A DNA stretch of 64,000 nucleotides from Caprimulgus europaeus (taxonomy: Eukaryota; Chordata; Aves; Caprimulgiformes; Caprimulgidae), in assembly GCA_907165065.1 (NCBI GenBank), contig OU015528.1, forward strand, positions 25,688,015 through 25,752,014. Direction: 5' to 3'. Positions 1-12,060 of this stretch are shown one piece after another; the first letter of the stretch is position 1; every line of letters starts with the position of its first letter. The notes beneath the pieces were generated by a model. That model did no database searches and was not told the DNA's origin. It worked only from the letters and a program-made list of their open reading frames with translations. A program made the position numbers and the translations under genes.

Positions 1-450
1 CCCATATTTTAATGGAAGTACCTGATTGCACTGTTTAATTTGGAAGAACTCTGAGTCCTTGGCTGGAAAAAAGAAAACACTTTCAGGAGAATTGGGAAGA
101 ACACACTGACCCCACAACTACTGTCTGAGCAGTGCAAATTTCAATGGTCCTTTAAAAGCAAGTTTCCTTAAAATATTTGCCAGAGTAATATATCTCCTTT
201 CAGCTGTCTCTGGAGTTTCGTTTAGCTCACAGACATGCACAGAGTCTCACCAGATAATCCCTGAAAGACAGTACTTGTATTTGTTATCTTTCTGGGCACA
301 GCGTTTTGTCTCCTATGAACCTATTTGATACGGGTTTCTGGTCCTTGTATGAGTGATACACCAACTAATGCACTTAGATGTTCGGGTGGAGGACTGTAAG
401 CGTGCTAGTTTTGTTGATGTACTATATTGTAGTGATAGTTGGTTGGTTGC

Positions 451-483
451 TGGGTTTTTTTGGGGGGGGTTTCTTTTTTTTTT
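451..483. repeat. T/G/T homopolymer cluster
   Basis: A T run is followed directly by a run of eight or nine G, then TTTC and another T run. This is low-complexity sequence. Homopolymer lengths here are likely to vary between individuals and between assemblies. Confidence 0.8.
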
Positions 484-3400
484 CGTAATGCAATAGGTTG
501 TTAGTTTTAGAATACTCAATATTTTTAATTTTGAGTAAGTTTTATATTCTGTTTTGGGATTCTGGTAGCTGTTCAGACAAGAGCATTCTCTGTCAACACG
601 TTCGGACAGATGGTTGTCCTGTACAATATGTCCAAGGATATTCTTTTCTCAGGGACTCAATTTCAGCTTTGACTGTTGAGAGTTGGGGATTAAGTTCATT
701 TTCCCTCTCTGATTCAGACACTGATGTGGCCCCTGGAGAGTAGTCTTCTGGTTATCACTAGAGGCAGTAAATGAAAACTGTAAGATGCAGGAAGTAGGTC
801 ATGTTTTATGTTCTGGTTTTAGGTTTATCGCTAAATGGAGTAACAGAAAAGACAGTGCATATTGAAACCTCGGGGCATAATTTGGTGATGCTGATACTGT
901 CATGAGGTGGAGTTTGACAGGGCACTGATTAAATATTTGCATGATTTGATTTCATGAGAAAAGAGGTGTTGATGTTTCAACTTGAATTTGTGTACGATTT
1001 CTAGTCAAAAAGAAGTGGGGTTTGCCCTTGACTTTTATTTCTGTGTAGATCTGGAATTGATATTTTTATATGTCTCTAAAGAATTTGCTTTTTAAAATAG
1101 ATCATATTATTAATGACTTGGTAAATTCTAGGAAGAATGCATTAGAAATCACTTAAAACCCCATCACTTATGACATCATTTAATCAAAAACATCCTTTGC
1201 TTCTCAGTTAGATATCTCTTACAACAAACAAAAAATCCCTCCCGGAATGCTTACATATTTTTTTGTTGGTACACACAAATTTGAGTGAGTCATGTGAACG
1301 ACTGAGCATCTACAAGTCCCGAGGCACAAAACATCTCCTATTGAATCAAGATGGATGCATAGTGTTGTTATTAAAATATTTTACTTCAACTTTTACATTT
1401 TTTTTAAGTATTTGCATGGAAGATTTGGAAATTTAATCAACCTGTGCTTTTTAATAAAAAAGAAGGCAAAAGTTTCAACGTTATTTCAGCTCCTTAAAAA
1501 TATATTTCTGTTCTATTGAGCACTGAGAAATTAAATTCCGTTTACAGACATTGTGGGTTCCTGTGGGATTTAGCAAGAAGTACCATAAAATTATCAAATA
1601 AAACATTCATAAAAATTAGTTGACTGAAAAAATAATGAAGTATTCCAGTCTTTGTCATAGTGATAGTTTAATGTTTCACTTTCATTTGTTAACAGTGGTG
1701 TAAGCAAAAGACGAGCAGAAGAGCATTTGACAAACATGCTTTCACATACTAAATTTGTATGTGAACAAAATATACTAATCATACATATGTTCATTTTAGA
1801 GAAATGCGAATAAATAGTAGGAAAGATTTTAAATTTTCAGTCATTCTAGTTTTTATAATTGGGAACTTTTTTGATTTTATATTCTCCATCTGCTGATGCA
1901 GGTAGCTGTCATGTCAAATAAACAGATGTATTTGCACAAAAATATATGGTCACCTAGCAAAGAGAGAATTTACTAAACACACAGTGATAGCAACTAATTT
2001 TCTCTCTGATCATCCAAAGTGATCTTAGAATCTAAAAGACAATAATGGAAGCTTGTTTGAGTATGGGAAAAAAAAGAATTTGAAGACTAAAAAAAAAAAA
2101 AGAAAAGTATGTCTGCATACTGTTAATCCTGTATTCCAGCATGGAGAGCAAACAAACACAGATAACTTAATTTACCTATTCTAAACCCATTTAAGGCAAT
2201 GGGAATTTGCCTTTATTTATGTTTTTTGAATTTGTTTGGAATTTATTTATTTTTATTTCTTTTTACTGCTGTGATTGCAACTGCCAGAGATGCTGACCTT
2301 CACAACCAGGTGAACTGTGTGACAAGAGATTTTTGGTGACTGCATTATTTGGCAGATGAGTACCCATAATAAGTAGTGCTAGCGTTTATTGACTACCACA
2401 ACCATGTTTATATTTAAGTTTATGTATCTGAGTTATCACTTTATGGTTGTTATAAAATTATTATTTTGTCATATTGTTAAGCTAGAAGTTATATCAGTTA
2501 TTAGAAGTCACCTGTTGCCGTAGTAGTGTACTGGTTACAGCACACTAATGGACAGAAATTTGTTTTTTTTACCACACATAAATGGCAAGAGATTAAAATA
2601 CACATACTTGCTAATGAAACTGAGCATGTCAGCATGATAGCATGCCTTGGTTTGAGCTGACCTGCTGTTTTAAATAGTTGTGGAAAACGATTCCTTAAAA
2701 AAAAAATGCTTTCTTTTTAAATGGAATAATAGGATTATGGGTTAAAAGCTCATGCTACTGACATGTTCATTTCCTCTTCAGTTTGAGAATAGTTCTGATT
2801 TGTAGTTATGATTTCTGTTTCATAATGAGAGCTGCTGATCTACCTGAAAAAATGGAAGAGTGCAGACTCTGCATGGATTTGTTGGATACTGCTCTGCCAT
2901 ATGCAAATATCACAATTGGCTTTAATGAGTTGCCCTTTCTGCCAGCCTTTCTTGTAGACTATCGCACGAACCATTTTTTTCATATTTTTGTATTTGGGAA
3001 ATGTTTAAGCTGAGATAAACAAAACAGAACAGTTACCTGTCTTGTTTGATCTGCTGGCAGGCATCAGTAGATAGCTCAGACCTACCTCTTGCCCTGGGAA
3101 TTCAGGTTATGAGAGGCTGTGGGAAAGCTTTCAGGAGGTGGGATGAAATCTGGGAGGTGTTTCAGGAGAAGGGGCACTGAGGGGGTTGTCCTTAAGAAAG
3201 AAGGCCTGTGGGATTTGTATTTTGCTATAGGGCATATTCCTGGGAAACTTCCCAGGAGCAGCTTGTCTACTTTAAAATAATCTTTGATTAAATGGCAGGT
3301 TTTTTTCATCCTGGATTTGTGTAAGTTTCAACTCCTTCAGACACACTGAAAGCATGTATTTACAAAAATAGTTGTTTGTTTGTTTGTTAAATATCATGTG

Positions 3401-3784
3401 TGTGAACACTGTGCTGTTTGAGTCATTCCCAAGTAGTGCAAAGTAAACTTTATGCCTTAGAAATTTTCTGTTTCTTAATCTGTTTTATTTTTGTCAGTTT
3501 CTGTATATAATGTTTACTGAAAAAAAAAAAAAGAAACAAAAACCAATGGCCTGCTGTATTTCGTGGTATCATAAATACAGTTTTGGGACACGTAGTCTTT
3601 TTGGAATTGTTACATGCTTTGATATGTATTGTTTCAATCTTCTCTCACAAATTAATGGGAATTTCTTGCCATGTATTTCAGTCGAAGTAGATCAGATTGC
3701 TAAGATAGGCTTTGATTATATAGAAATCATGAAGCTAATAAAGTGTTGATGAATACTGTGAGGAAGGAATGATGAAAAATTCCT

Positions 3785-3990
3785 GCAGGTGGAGGGAATG
3801 GTATTACTTGGGAGGGTAATGTTGGCTCCTTCAGGCTGCCCAGTCCGTAGCCTGACTGGCCAGATGGCAACTTGGGCAGCATCTGACTTCCCTGAGCAGC
3901 CTGAGCACCGGTGCGACGGTCAGGACCCGCCGTGGAGCTGGGCAGCCGTGGACTGTGTCCAACCCAAACTGGCTCTGAATGAGGGGCTGT
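3785..3990. other. Local GC-rich pocket with clustered CpGs
   Basis: Sequence within about 3785-3990 is clearly GC-richer than its surroundings. Six CpG dinucleotides fall between about 3909 and 3948, whereas CpG is rare elsewhere in this part of the window. It is far too short for a normal CpG island. It could be a decayed GC-rich repeat, a small regulatory element or an exon of an untranslated RNA. No promoter motif or coding frame that I recognise supports a specific choice. Confidence 0.4.
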
Positions 3991-5506
3991 AGCCTCCTGT
4001 GAGGTGATACGAGGTATTTCTCATCTGGAGTCCCTTCCTTCCATTTCTTTGAATTTGTTGCTTCTTCATTATGATAGTCTCATTCATGTGAAATAAATGT
4101 AACTTGTGTGGACCTATTTCCACTTGGGGGATTTTTAGGAGAAAGGGAAGTGAAAAGTGATGTGGGGTTAGATACGCCAGGCTGTGCAGATCTACCTAAC
4201 TTTCCTCAGTGGGCTTGGCCACCCCTGAGATGAGGGTGTTGTCATACCTGTCCTTGAATATCCTGTGTTCTGGGCAAAAAATAACCAACACTTTTCCAAT
4301 GGCAGCTTTCCAGTAATACTGTGAAATGAAAATTCCTTCAGGGTGAAAACTCTTCTCTAGCGGTTGCCATGGAAATGGAGAACTGAGTGATTATATAGAT
4401 TAATATCTGTTACATGTAAATGTTCTACAACCTTTCTGCCTTATCATTTAGGAGAAACATTGATTCTGTAACCACTGGGCCATTAGTGCTCTCGGCTACA
4501 TTATAGCTAAGATTTGGGCCAAACCTTTAATGCAGAAAAATAGCTATCTATTTAAATAAGTGGTTTGGTTTAATAGAGTTCTGCTGGCTGTTCAAGGATT
4601 TAGCAGGCAAGGTTGTTTTTCTGTTGTTGCATAAAGTGCATTTTGTAGTTTAATTTCATATAATCAATGCTTCAAATACTGAACTAATATACTAGCAATA
4701 ATACTGATTTTCCCCCCTCTCATTTTCCTGTGACATTTCTAGTAAAACAGACTGCTCAAGAAGAATATTCCAGAGAAGCTGTAAGACAGGAGATACAGTT
4801 AAATTGATCATAATTGCCTCAATATGCTATTTGTTATGAATGGAGGAAAATTATTCTGGTGCATTCTGGTCAGGTAGATGAGTCACAATGCAGTGCTGGA
4901 ATGTCATACTCCTCCATCCAAGAAAAAATTAAACTTTTTTTGAAAAATACCATATTAAGTGTGACTTACAGATAACTGGTTTATCTCTAATAAAAGCAAG
5001 TATTGTACTAAATTTAGGGGTTTTTTTTAAATATAGTGCAACTTCATTTCACTAGCAGCATAATACTGATTTTTGAGTGTCTTTCCCTATTTCTGTGGAG
5101 TAACTAGCATGAAATGTTACAAGATTCTACATAGAAATTAATTTGTATACATTTTAAACATTATATTTTTATTTCATTCTGATGGAGGGCTTTTCACTTT
5201 GTTCAGTAGCAATGTAAATATACTCTTATGCTAAAGAAAAAGTTACAGAAAACCCCAAATTTACTCTATTCTTATTTGTCATGTCTAAGTTTTGTTTTAT
5301 AGTTGGATTTATTTATTTAAGTGCTGTCTGGATTTACATCAAAGATTGCAGTGTTTCCATCGGACATACCACTTCTTATTAGCCTGTGCACTCCTCTCCA
5401 ACAAGAGTGTAGTGAGTCTTAATGGTTTGGTGCATAATTCAGGTTAAAGTTGAAAGAGAGTTGTTGAAGAATTATCTCAAAATGTTATCTTATTTTGCTT
5501 TGCTGT

Positions 5507-6123
5507 TGTGGTGGTTCTAGCCTGGCTGACAGCCAAACACCAAAAAACTGCTTGCTCACCCTCCTCTGCCCAGGAGATGGGAGAGAGAATCAGAAGGGTA
5601 AAAGCGAGAGAACTCATGAGTTGAGATAAAAACAATTTAATAATTGAAATTAAATTGAAATTAAAATTATAATAACAGTAATAATGGAATATACAAATGA
5701 CTGATGCACAGTGCAGTTGCTCACCACCTGCTGACCAATGCCCAGCCTGTCCCTCGGCTAGTGATCCCAGAGCAGAGGCAATCCCAAAACTGCAATTTGG
5801 GAAGAGCAAGAGAGCCTGAGACATCCCTCAGATCTGGCCAGCCTCATTAATATACTGAACATGATGTTATGTGACATGGAATATCCAATTGGCATATCCA
5901 AATGATAATTTGGGTTTGCTAATGTATGATGCTCCCCCTGAGTTTCTTCTGCATCTTTGGACTAGCAGAACATGGGAAGTTGAAACATCTTTGGTTTTCT
6001 CAGCAACAACTGAAAACTTCAGTATATTATCAACATTCTTCTCACAACAAATCCCACACTGAAACCAAAACACAGCACTTTCTAGCTACTAAGAAGAGAA
6101 TTCATTCTAGTGAAACCAAGACA
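5507..6123 (-). mobile_element. Solo LTR, ERVL-like endogenous retrovirus (family A, copy 1)
   Basis: This is a 617-bp solo long terminal repeat. On the minus strand it begins TGTCTTGGTTTCAC and ends CAACCACCACA, giving the TG...CA ends of a retroviral LTR. It aligns along its length with the reverse complement of the copies at 9499 and 52414, and directly with the copy at 44394. Shared landmarks include the AATATACTGAACATGATGT block, which is the TATA-like region in sense orientation. The five flanking bases, GCTGT at 5502-5506 and GCTGG at 6124-6128, form a target-site duplication with one mismatch. No retroviral genes adjoin it, so it is a recombination remnant. The CpGs seen in the copies at 9499 and 52414 are mostly lost, which suggests age and methylation decay. 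Confidence 0.9.
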
Positions 6124-9100
6124 GCTGGTAACTGAAAGCTTAGCTTGATTTCTGTTATACTTAGTGATTCTCCTTTCTAGCATCCTTACTATTTTTAGGT
6201 TTTGCATTGGAAAAAGCAAAAGGACTTTTGTGTTTCAAGTGACATTTCATAATTAAAATTTTATTCTCTTGTAAAGATATGACTGTGGATGGATGTTAAT
6301 GTCAACAGAGAAGGTAGTCTGGAACAAGAGAATTAATTCTGTTGTTTCTTCAGAATACGTATGGGAATGGAGCGTACACAGTGCATAGTGACTTTGGTGT
6401 AGTGGTCCAGATGTATAGTTCTTAGTTAATGATGTTCTTTATTTGTAAAGCCATTGCACTTAGTAATTCATATGTTAGCTTCTTTTTCATTTGAGCAAAG
6501 AATTCATATTGCTATTGTATGCTTGTCATATTAAACTTGCATGCTTATTATTTCCAGATGCTATATAACTTTAAGGCAATCCCAGCACTGTCAGCAAGAC
6601 CATATCCTTTTTCAAGTGTCTTGACTGTACCAAAGCAAGGTGCATAGCACACAAACTCAGCATCTGTATGCTGAGATCACACTGGAGAGTTAGTTTTCAA
6701 AATGGTAATGGGCTTTCTAGGTCGAAAGGAGCATCTTGAATTCTGTGTGCTTACCCTTGCTGTGAATCTAAAGTTGTGTGTGCCATTCCTCTTATGAACA
6801 CAGGAAGATGAGTATTTGAATATTACAAATGAGATTAGACAAAGGTCTGAGTAACCAAAGAAAAAGGAGTTTTTTTAAATGAAAAAAAAAAAAAGTAATT
6901 TTCACAAATAGCATCTAGGTGCTACCGATGCTCAGTTAGAATCAGAAGCTATTAATTGCATAATTTTTAAATACTGGTTTTGCCCAGTATGTAAGCGTGT
7001 AGAAATAATATTCAGTCTTCATACCTATTGGAGCTAATCTTAGGGACACTTGCATTGTATCTATACCATGCTAATCAAAGGGTGACCAAATATTTTTGTG
7101 CACAGGGACCAAATTGCCTATCCTGCTGACTTGTTAGAAGGGTTTCTTGCAGGGGCATGCAGGAACAATCATGAGCATAGTTCAGGAATTAATATGGTCC
7201 CAAACCGTTTCCCAGGAGAGAGTTTGTGGCTGCTTGGCTCTGCTGTATAAAGAATTACAGTAGTGTGGATGTGGGCTATGCAATAGCAGTTGACCTCTCG
7301 GTCAGGTAATATGGTTCAGGCCATCTTTAATTTCTTAGTGTAGACATAGCCATAATAACCCAGACTAATTTAAAGATATACCAAGGTTAAAAAACTGCTC
7401 AATATTGTACTGATTAGCCAGAGATTTAGGAAAAGTGCTGCCTGTACTTGAAGGTCTGAAAAATCTTACTCTGTCAGTGTTCCTTTCCCATCCCTTGGAA
7501 CAATATATTGTATTAGTGTTTCTTGTCTTTTACTGTGGAAAACTTTTATCAGTAACTGGGTCCTATATTACTCTACAGAAGGCAGTCATTTTGTTTCATT
7601 GGCTTTTAAACCCATATAGAATATGGCCACCTGTGATTACTCCAAGATAAGGATTGAGGCAGAGCATTACTTTCTCTGATTCCAGACAAAATGCCTGAGC
7701 CCAGGTGAGTGTGGATTCATCTGTGCCAACAACCTGCTAATCATGTTTCTCTTTGGGACTTTGTCCTGAAGCTGAAGAAATTTGAAGTGACTTGCTGTGG
7801 ATTGACACTATGCCAGTGCTTCATCTTTCCCAAGGCAGATCCTCCTGTAAGTAGCAGAACTCTGTTTCTGATTCAGGAGGAAGAAGAGTTTTTGAGAAAG
7901 AACGTTTTTGAGTTGTACCTGTGCTTCTGACCTAACCACCTTTTTAATTACTCACTGGCACTGCCACACTGATTTACAGAGCCGTGACACATAATGAAAT
8001 GGTATCAAAGCACGCAGCAAACTCAAAATCCAAGTCACACAAATGATCCTGTCAACAAATCAACATGAGTGGTAAAGTTACAACACCTGGCAAACTGCAG
8101 TGAGTACGACAAGGGAACACTTCAAGAGCAGGCCTTTATAAGAAAAAGGTGTGCTAGTTGATTTAAGAGGCTGTATCCGAGGGCAAACAGGGGAGAATAA
8201 TATATGTGGGTAGATATAACTATACTGATCATATTACTTTTAGTGTTTAGATTCAGTGAGATTGATGGCCAAGCATACATTTCATGTTTGTAATGAAGGC
8301 AAAATGGTACATCCCACCCTCTGAGGAAAAAGGAATGGCCGATGTGTATGGACCACATCTCTTTTCTCAGTGCAGTCCTAGACTATCTCAACCATCCTTA
8401 ATATTCTCCAACTCAAACAGAGTGTAGCTCATTGCCACATGCTGATGATAACTCTCCTGGCAATGTATAGCTCCTAGCGATCTACAGGTCATGATCCTGT
8501 TGATTTAGGAAGTTGTCATCCTAGTTGTGGGAAAAAATTTCAACATGTATTAGCACTTGTAAACATGCATGAGCTAACTTTAAACTCACTTAATTTGGTT
8601 AATTGCTAAGAAGGCAGTCCAGGAGAATGCGGCTCAACAATAGCTGCAAAGTGTGCCTGGGCTCCTGAGCAAATTCTTGTGCAGTTAACCAGCAGTTTCT
8701 CCCATGCTGCCACACTGATGTTGCTGTTGACACAGAACCTAGATAGTGTAAATATGCTGCAATTACAATTTTGCATATATCACATAAGTGGTAACATGAG
8801 ATTGAAGGGTTGGTTTGTTATGAGAAGATGTATTTCAGCCAAAGCAGTTGGGGATAAGAACTGTGATAACCTGGACAGGGCCACATAGGGATCTTGGTGG
8901 CATATGCTAATATTAACGGGGAGGCAAATTCTGTTAGTCTGCAGAATTATGCCTAAGAAGAATTATGGGGAAGCTAAAAATGAACATTTTGGAAAAACAG
9001 GGTTCCAGGCTTTGTCGTTAGTTCATGCATATCTCACCTCCCTTACCCAGTAACACATATTTCTCCTTCGTGTGTCTGTGGAGTGTGGGGTGGTTGGCTT

Positions 9101-9498
9101 TTTTTTTTGTTTGTTTGGTTTTTTCCCATTCAGTTCAGTGTAAATAATTCCCATATCCCATTAAACTGTTCAGCTGTGTCATTTATCTTATGAATTAGAT
9201 GTTCATTTGAAAGCAGTATCAGCATACAAGTATTGCAAAGTAGGTCATTCTAACTTTTCCACTTTCTTAGAGTAAAAAGATTCTCTACAGCAATGACATT
9301 GAAGCATACATTTGAATGAAGGCTACTTAGGAAGCCCTAATGTAACAGGTACTAAAGGAAAAAATGCTTCTTGGTCCTGGGGAAATTGTTGCAGAATGTA
9401 ATTTTTATTCTAAGTGAAAGCACTAGCATTTACAACAGTTAAAACGTCAGATGTGCTAATGGAGAATCCCTGATGATCCTTAACATGGAAAAAGATGG
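6124..9498. other. Unique non-coding DNA between two LTRs
   Basis: No gene is recognised in this stretch. It carries a possible 19-nt exon at 7686-7704, with a pyrimidine-rich AG acceptor and a CAG|GTGAGT donor, and T-rich low-complexity sequence near 9100-9125. Open frames are 78 residues or shorter and look fortuitous. The last five bases, 9494-9498, are the target-site duplication of the next LTR. Confidence 0.55.
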
Positions 9499-10167
9499 TG
9501 TCCTGGTTTTTCTAGGATAGAGTTAATTTTCTTCTCAGTAGTTAGAAGAGACGTATTTTGATTTTCAGTTCAGACTTGCTTTGAGAACATCATTGATAAA
9601 AGTACTGATGTTATTAGTTACTGCTGCAGCTGAAGGCCGTGTTTGGCTGGTTCACAGCTGCATTAGGACTGGGAGGGAGAAGCGCAGTGAACAGCAAACC
9701 CCAAAACTGGCATTTGGATGTGCCAGTGAAATATTCTATGTCATATCCCATCATGTTTAGTATATTATCCACGGCTGACAGGAAAGGGGGGGCGGGATTT
9801 GCATGGGTTTTCTCTCGGGCTCTCGTTTCTTCGTGGTTTCGTTTTGGTATTGTTGCTCCTCCGGGATCGTTATCCGGGAACGGGCCGGGCTTATCAGTGG
9901 GTGGTAAGCAGTTTGCACGGGGTTATCACTCATTTGCATATCTTATTACTGTTATCATTATCACTACTATTTTAATATTAGTTTGTTTACTTTGTGGGGT
10001 TTTTTAAAGTTTTCTTTTATTTCTATTATTAAACTGTTTTTATCTCAACCTACAGGCCTCTTAATCCTTGCCCCCAATCCTCTCCCCTATCCCCTGGGGC
10101 TGGGGGGAAAGTGGGTGAATAGCTGTGTTTACTGCTAGCCAAGGGCTAGCCCAATGAAACTATTACA
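9499..10167 (+). mobile_element. Solo LTR, ERVL-like endogenous retrovirus (family A, copy 2)
   Basis: This is a 669-bp LTR with TGTCCTGG at its start and ACTATTACA at its end. A TATA-like TATATT lies at 9761-9766. A POU octamer ATTTGCAT is at 9932-9939. The ATTAAA polyadenylation signal at 10028-10033 is followed by the family's typical CTGTTTTTATCTCAACC, which marks the 3' part of the element. Flanks GATGG (9494-9498) and GGTGG (10168-10172) form a 5-bp target-site duplication with one mismatch. About ten CpGs survive at 9780-9895, so this copy looks less decayed than the minus-strand ones. It is the longest of the four copies. A 122-residue open frame at 9639-10007 lies wholly inside it and resembles no retroviral protein. 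Confidence 0.93.
10028..10033 (+). promoter_or_regulatory. LTR polyadenylation signal ATTAAA
   Basis: ATTAAA lies just upstream of the R/U5 part of the LTR at 9499-10167. The same signal and downstream context occur in the copy at 52414 (52901-52906). This position fixes the plus-strand sense of the element. Confidence 0.75.
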
Positions 10168-10172
10168 GGTGG

Positions 10173-11711
10173 GAAAGACAAAGAGGGTAAAAAATTACAC
10201 AGGCAGCAATGAGGGATGTTTTTGGTTTATTAGTTCCCATTAGTTTAATCACCAATTGTATTAGATGCCCTGGTTTATTGTTGGAGTGTCAATATTTGAG
10301 TATTTTGTGAACTGCATGATGTTTATTATGTCTTTTGGATTCAGAAGTAGCGTAAAATACTTTAGGCTTGCTATGCATTTAATTTGTGTAACATTTATTG
10401 GTGTCTCTGCAGAGCTAAATGTCGTAGTAAAGTGGAACATTAGATTACCTAATTAAGTATTTCAGCAGGATAGGTGCTAAAAATAAAACTGGTAAGTGGT
10501 AGCATGTTCTTAGTAGTTATAAACGTGTAAAATATAGAACACAACTTCAGGCCTATACTTGAATATGATTTATTTTAAGAGCTTTATTTACAGCCTGCAT
10601 CATCAGAGGGAGTCTTTCAGTGATTTCTTTCAGGCTTGGATCAAGCCCAGTAGCAACTGAACCACTTACAATCTCCCGACACTTTAATTGTCAATTATCT
10701 CATTTTTTAATGTGGCCTTCAGTCTTTAGTAGGATACTTTATAGAACAACAGACATGGGAGTAGTAGTTAACCCTTCTAGAAATATGATTTGCCAGAGTG
10801 TTGCATGCAGTAGTCATGGCAGAATATGACTCTCGGAGGACTATGTGACATTTGTTTGCCAGCAGTGATAATACTGTCCATTGTAGTTTTGCTGACAGTC
10901 AGCAAAGTGATTATGAATATATCTGTAGAATTGTGTGGCACATTGAGAGCTGCAAAAATGATTTAATTTTGGCTCCATACAAGCATGCAGCTAAGTGATT
11001 ATTAATAAAGCAAGATTTATAAAATAAATATTACGATGACTTAATATGCCCACAAAAATGTAATTCTTTTGGAAATGAATAGTGAATTAGGAATTTCATC
11101 ACATGACAAAAAAAATTAGAAAAGAATAAGATATAGGTAGATGAACATAACTAATGCTTTTCTTGATTTAATACAGTTTAAAGTTTGCTAATCCTGGAGA
11201 AATGTGATTCTTTTTCTTCAACTAAATAGAGCTTCATTAATGGCATTTGATACTCCATAAATCTATTAAGTGAGAGAGGCTTAGGATTTCCCTGACAGAG
11301 AAGAAATATGATGTGTTATGTGTTGCAATGTAATTATTACTGATATTTCAGTAATCCTGAAGTTATTATGAAAGTTAAATCATTGAATGGGCACTGTTAA
11401 ATAGGAGGAGAGTGTGTGCGTGAGTATATACTCATATGACGTTAGTCAAAATGTCACGGAGTTCGACATTTTTTGGATTAAGTGTTCTAGATGTAGAAGG
11501 TTAAGCCCAAGGAAATCAGAGGAACAATGTGATTTTTTTTTTTTTTGTCAAAAATAATAAAATAAATTGATCTAAAAATACATATTTTTCTGTGTGTGTG
11601 TGTAAAATACTTTATTCGGTGTAACTTGAAGTCAAATATGGTTTTTACAATAGATTTAGTAATGAAAGCAGAGCAACCTGTACGGCTTCAAGTTGAGTTT
11701 TGCAAATCGGA
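10173..11711. other. Unique AT-rich non-coding DNA
   Basis: No gene or named repeat is recognised between the LTR and the CR1 element. Short T and A runs and a (TG)n run of about five units near 11592 are the only low-complexity features. The open frames at 10265 and 10620 are under 70 residues and unremarkable. Confidence 0.55.
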
Positions 11712-12060
11712 AAGGAGGAGGGAGACCTTATTGCTCTTTACTATCTGAAAGGAGATTGTAGCAAGGTGGGTGTCAGTCTCTTTTCCCAAGTGTAACAAGT
11801 GATAGAGTGACAGGAAATGGCTGTGCCAAGGGAGGTTTAGATCGGATATTAGGAAAAATTTATTCACTAAAAGGGTTGTGAAGCACTGGAACAGGCTGCC
11901 CAGGAAAGGGGCTGAATCACCATCCCTGGAGGTATTTAAAAGACACGTAGATGTGTCACTTAGGGACATGGTTTAGTGGTAGACTTGAGAGTGTTGGGTT
12001 TATGGTTGGACTCAATGATCTCAAAGGCCTTTTCCAACCTAAAGGATTCTATGATTCTAG
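11712..12060 (+). mobile_element. CR1 LINE, 5'-truncated 3' end
   Basis: About 350 bp of a chicken-repeat-1 type non-LTR retrotransposon in plus orientation. It contains the conserved CR1 3' landmarks in order: AGGGAGACCTTATTGCTC, then GGAACAGGCTGCCCAGG, CCATCCCTGGAGGT, TTGGACTCAATGATCTCAAA, TTTTCCAACCTAAA, and the terminal ATTCTATGATTCTA repeat that ends CR1 elements. The reverse transcriptase and all upstream parts are missing, as is usual for CR1. The text (TTAAAAGACACGTAGATGTG and GACATGGTTTAGTGGTAGAC) fits the CR1-J/Y type of bird subfamilies as I remember them. CR1 does not normally leave long target-site duplications, and none was seen. Reading frames over this element are shadows. Confidence 0.95.

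Larger units (their letters stand above)
1..5506. other. Unique AT-rich non-coding DNA
   Basis: No gene or named repeat is recognised here. The only open frames are short (81 residues or fewer) and have no familiar protein content. Visible landmarks are a T/G/T homopolymer cluster at 451-483, an A tract near 2089-2101, a short (GTTT)n run near 3370, an A tract near 3521, and a GC-richer pocket at about 3785-3990 that holds six CpGs within about 45 bases. The stretch ends at the first LTR. It could be intron or intergenic; nothing in it decides between the two. Confidence 0.6.

Noticed and set aside
2511-2556. tRNA-like text (GTACTGGTTACAGCAC) with a 6-bp inverted repeat
   Set aside because: No acceptor stem, T-loop GTTCRA or cloverleaf can be drawn, so neither a tRNA gene nor a tRNA-derived SINE is supported.
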